Shown here piece by piece: positions 63,832 to 64,000 of a stretch of 64,000 nucleotides of DNA (its first letter is position 1; every line of letters starts with the position of its first letter). A program made the translations under genes and the position numbers. Origin of the DNA: Prevotella sp. (GTDB lineage: Bacteria > Bacteroidota > Bacteroidia > Bacteroidales > Bacteroidaceae); the NCBI GenBank assembly GCA_017474925.1, contig JAFVGN010000034.1, forward strand, positions 1 to 64,000, given 5' to 3'. The notes under the pieces are model-generated. The model made no database searches. It had not been told where the DNA came from and saw only the letters and a program-made list of their open reading frames with translations.

Positions 63832-64000
63832 ATGTATTACATACTCTTCGCTTGCTGGTATGTGCTGTCGCTGCTTCCGCTGCGCATCCACTATGTCTTG
63901 TCGGATGTGCTGTACCTGATAGTCTATCGCCTGGCGGGCTATCGGACCAAGGTGGTGAGAAGCAACCTCGCATCGTCGTTTCCTGAGAAGTCGGCCACCG
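63832..64000 (+). CDS. Lysophospholipid/lipid A acyltransferase family (partial, N-terminal)
   Basis: The first 56 codons read MYYILFACWYVLSLLPLRIH, then YVLSDVLYLIVYRLAGYRTK and VVRSNLASSFPEKSAT. The N-terminal membrane anchor followed by LPLRIHYVLSD and YR-x-KVVRSNLxxSFPEKS is the LpxL/HtrB start in Bacteroidetes; the catalytic H-x4-D lies beyond the window. It would add a secondary acyl chain to lipid A at the inner membrane. Confidence 0.85.
   Translation, partial: MYYILFACWYVLSLLPLRIHYVLSDVLYLIVYRLAGYRTKVVRSNLASSFPEKSAT

Overview
The window reads as a chromosomal segment of a Bacteroidales bacterium, most likely a Prevotella/Segatella-type Prevotellaceae. Supporting signs are the recurrent Bacteroidota promoter element TAnnTTTG upstream of many genes, almost no Shine-Dalgarno sequences, Bacteroidales-restricted families (DUF6089, DUF6242, DUF6078, OmpH pair beside BamA), a ferredoxin-dependent 2-oxoacid oxidoreductase, ATP-type PEP carboxykinase, and many secreted carbohydrate-active enzymes. 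No tRNA, rRNA, CRISPR array or conventional insertion sequence was recognised.

Layout. 0-4.6 kb: end of a carbon-starvation transporter with a small lipoprotein gene and a hairpin-rich leader, a small VapE-like remnant beside a nested palindrome, two AraC-type regulators (one membrane-anchored), a nitroreductase remnant, tandem repeats and an esterase. 4.8-24.4 kb: polysaccharide utilisation genes without SusC/SusD: sialate O-acetylesterase, NUDIX hydrolase and GH13 on the plus strand; a four-gene minus-strand operon (900-aa TIM-barrel glycosidase, propeller-GH2-malectin fusion, GH2 with a missing middle domain, CE1-type esterase); AzlCD exporter; a GH31 alpha-xylosidase; and a degenerate sensor kinase. 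24.7-38.4 kb: a serpin lipoprotein, a patatin/Omp85 outer-membrane protein, then a minus-strand housekeeping block (aat, clpA, clpS, two OmpH/Skp chaperones, bamA, uppS, DUF6089, DUF6242). 38.5-50 kb: a 31-codon ORF between a promoter and a terminator, pckA, tcdA, upp, korAB, a TGS-uridine-kinase, and membrane/glycan glycosyltransferases. 50-57 kb: GT4, HIT, greA with a terminator-like leader, a candidate small RNA, a fucose/arabinose-isomerase-family gene, a beta-glucuronidase and a secreted plug-like protein. 57.0-58.8 kb: a 1.76-kb unit bounded by 99-bp inverted repeats (97 of 99 matching) and carrying a shortened vapE plus a DUF6078 gene. 58.9-64 kb: an operon of split transketolase, glycerol-kinase-type FGGY kinase and a DUF1593 protein, then the start of a lipid A acyltransferase.

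The most striking signals are repeats that invade or carry genes. The vapE/DUF6078 unit looks like a non-transposase mobile or satellite element. A GTGAAGAGTGAAGAAT inverted repeat is translated inside the glycerol kinase and inside an OmpH signal peptide, giving the same peptide SSLFTLHS in both. A leader module with constant CTCGG and CTCG ends but a variable self-complementary core occurs four times.
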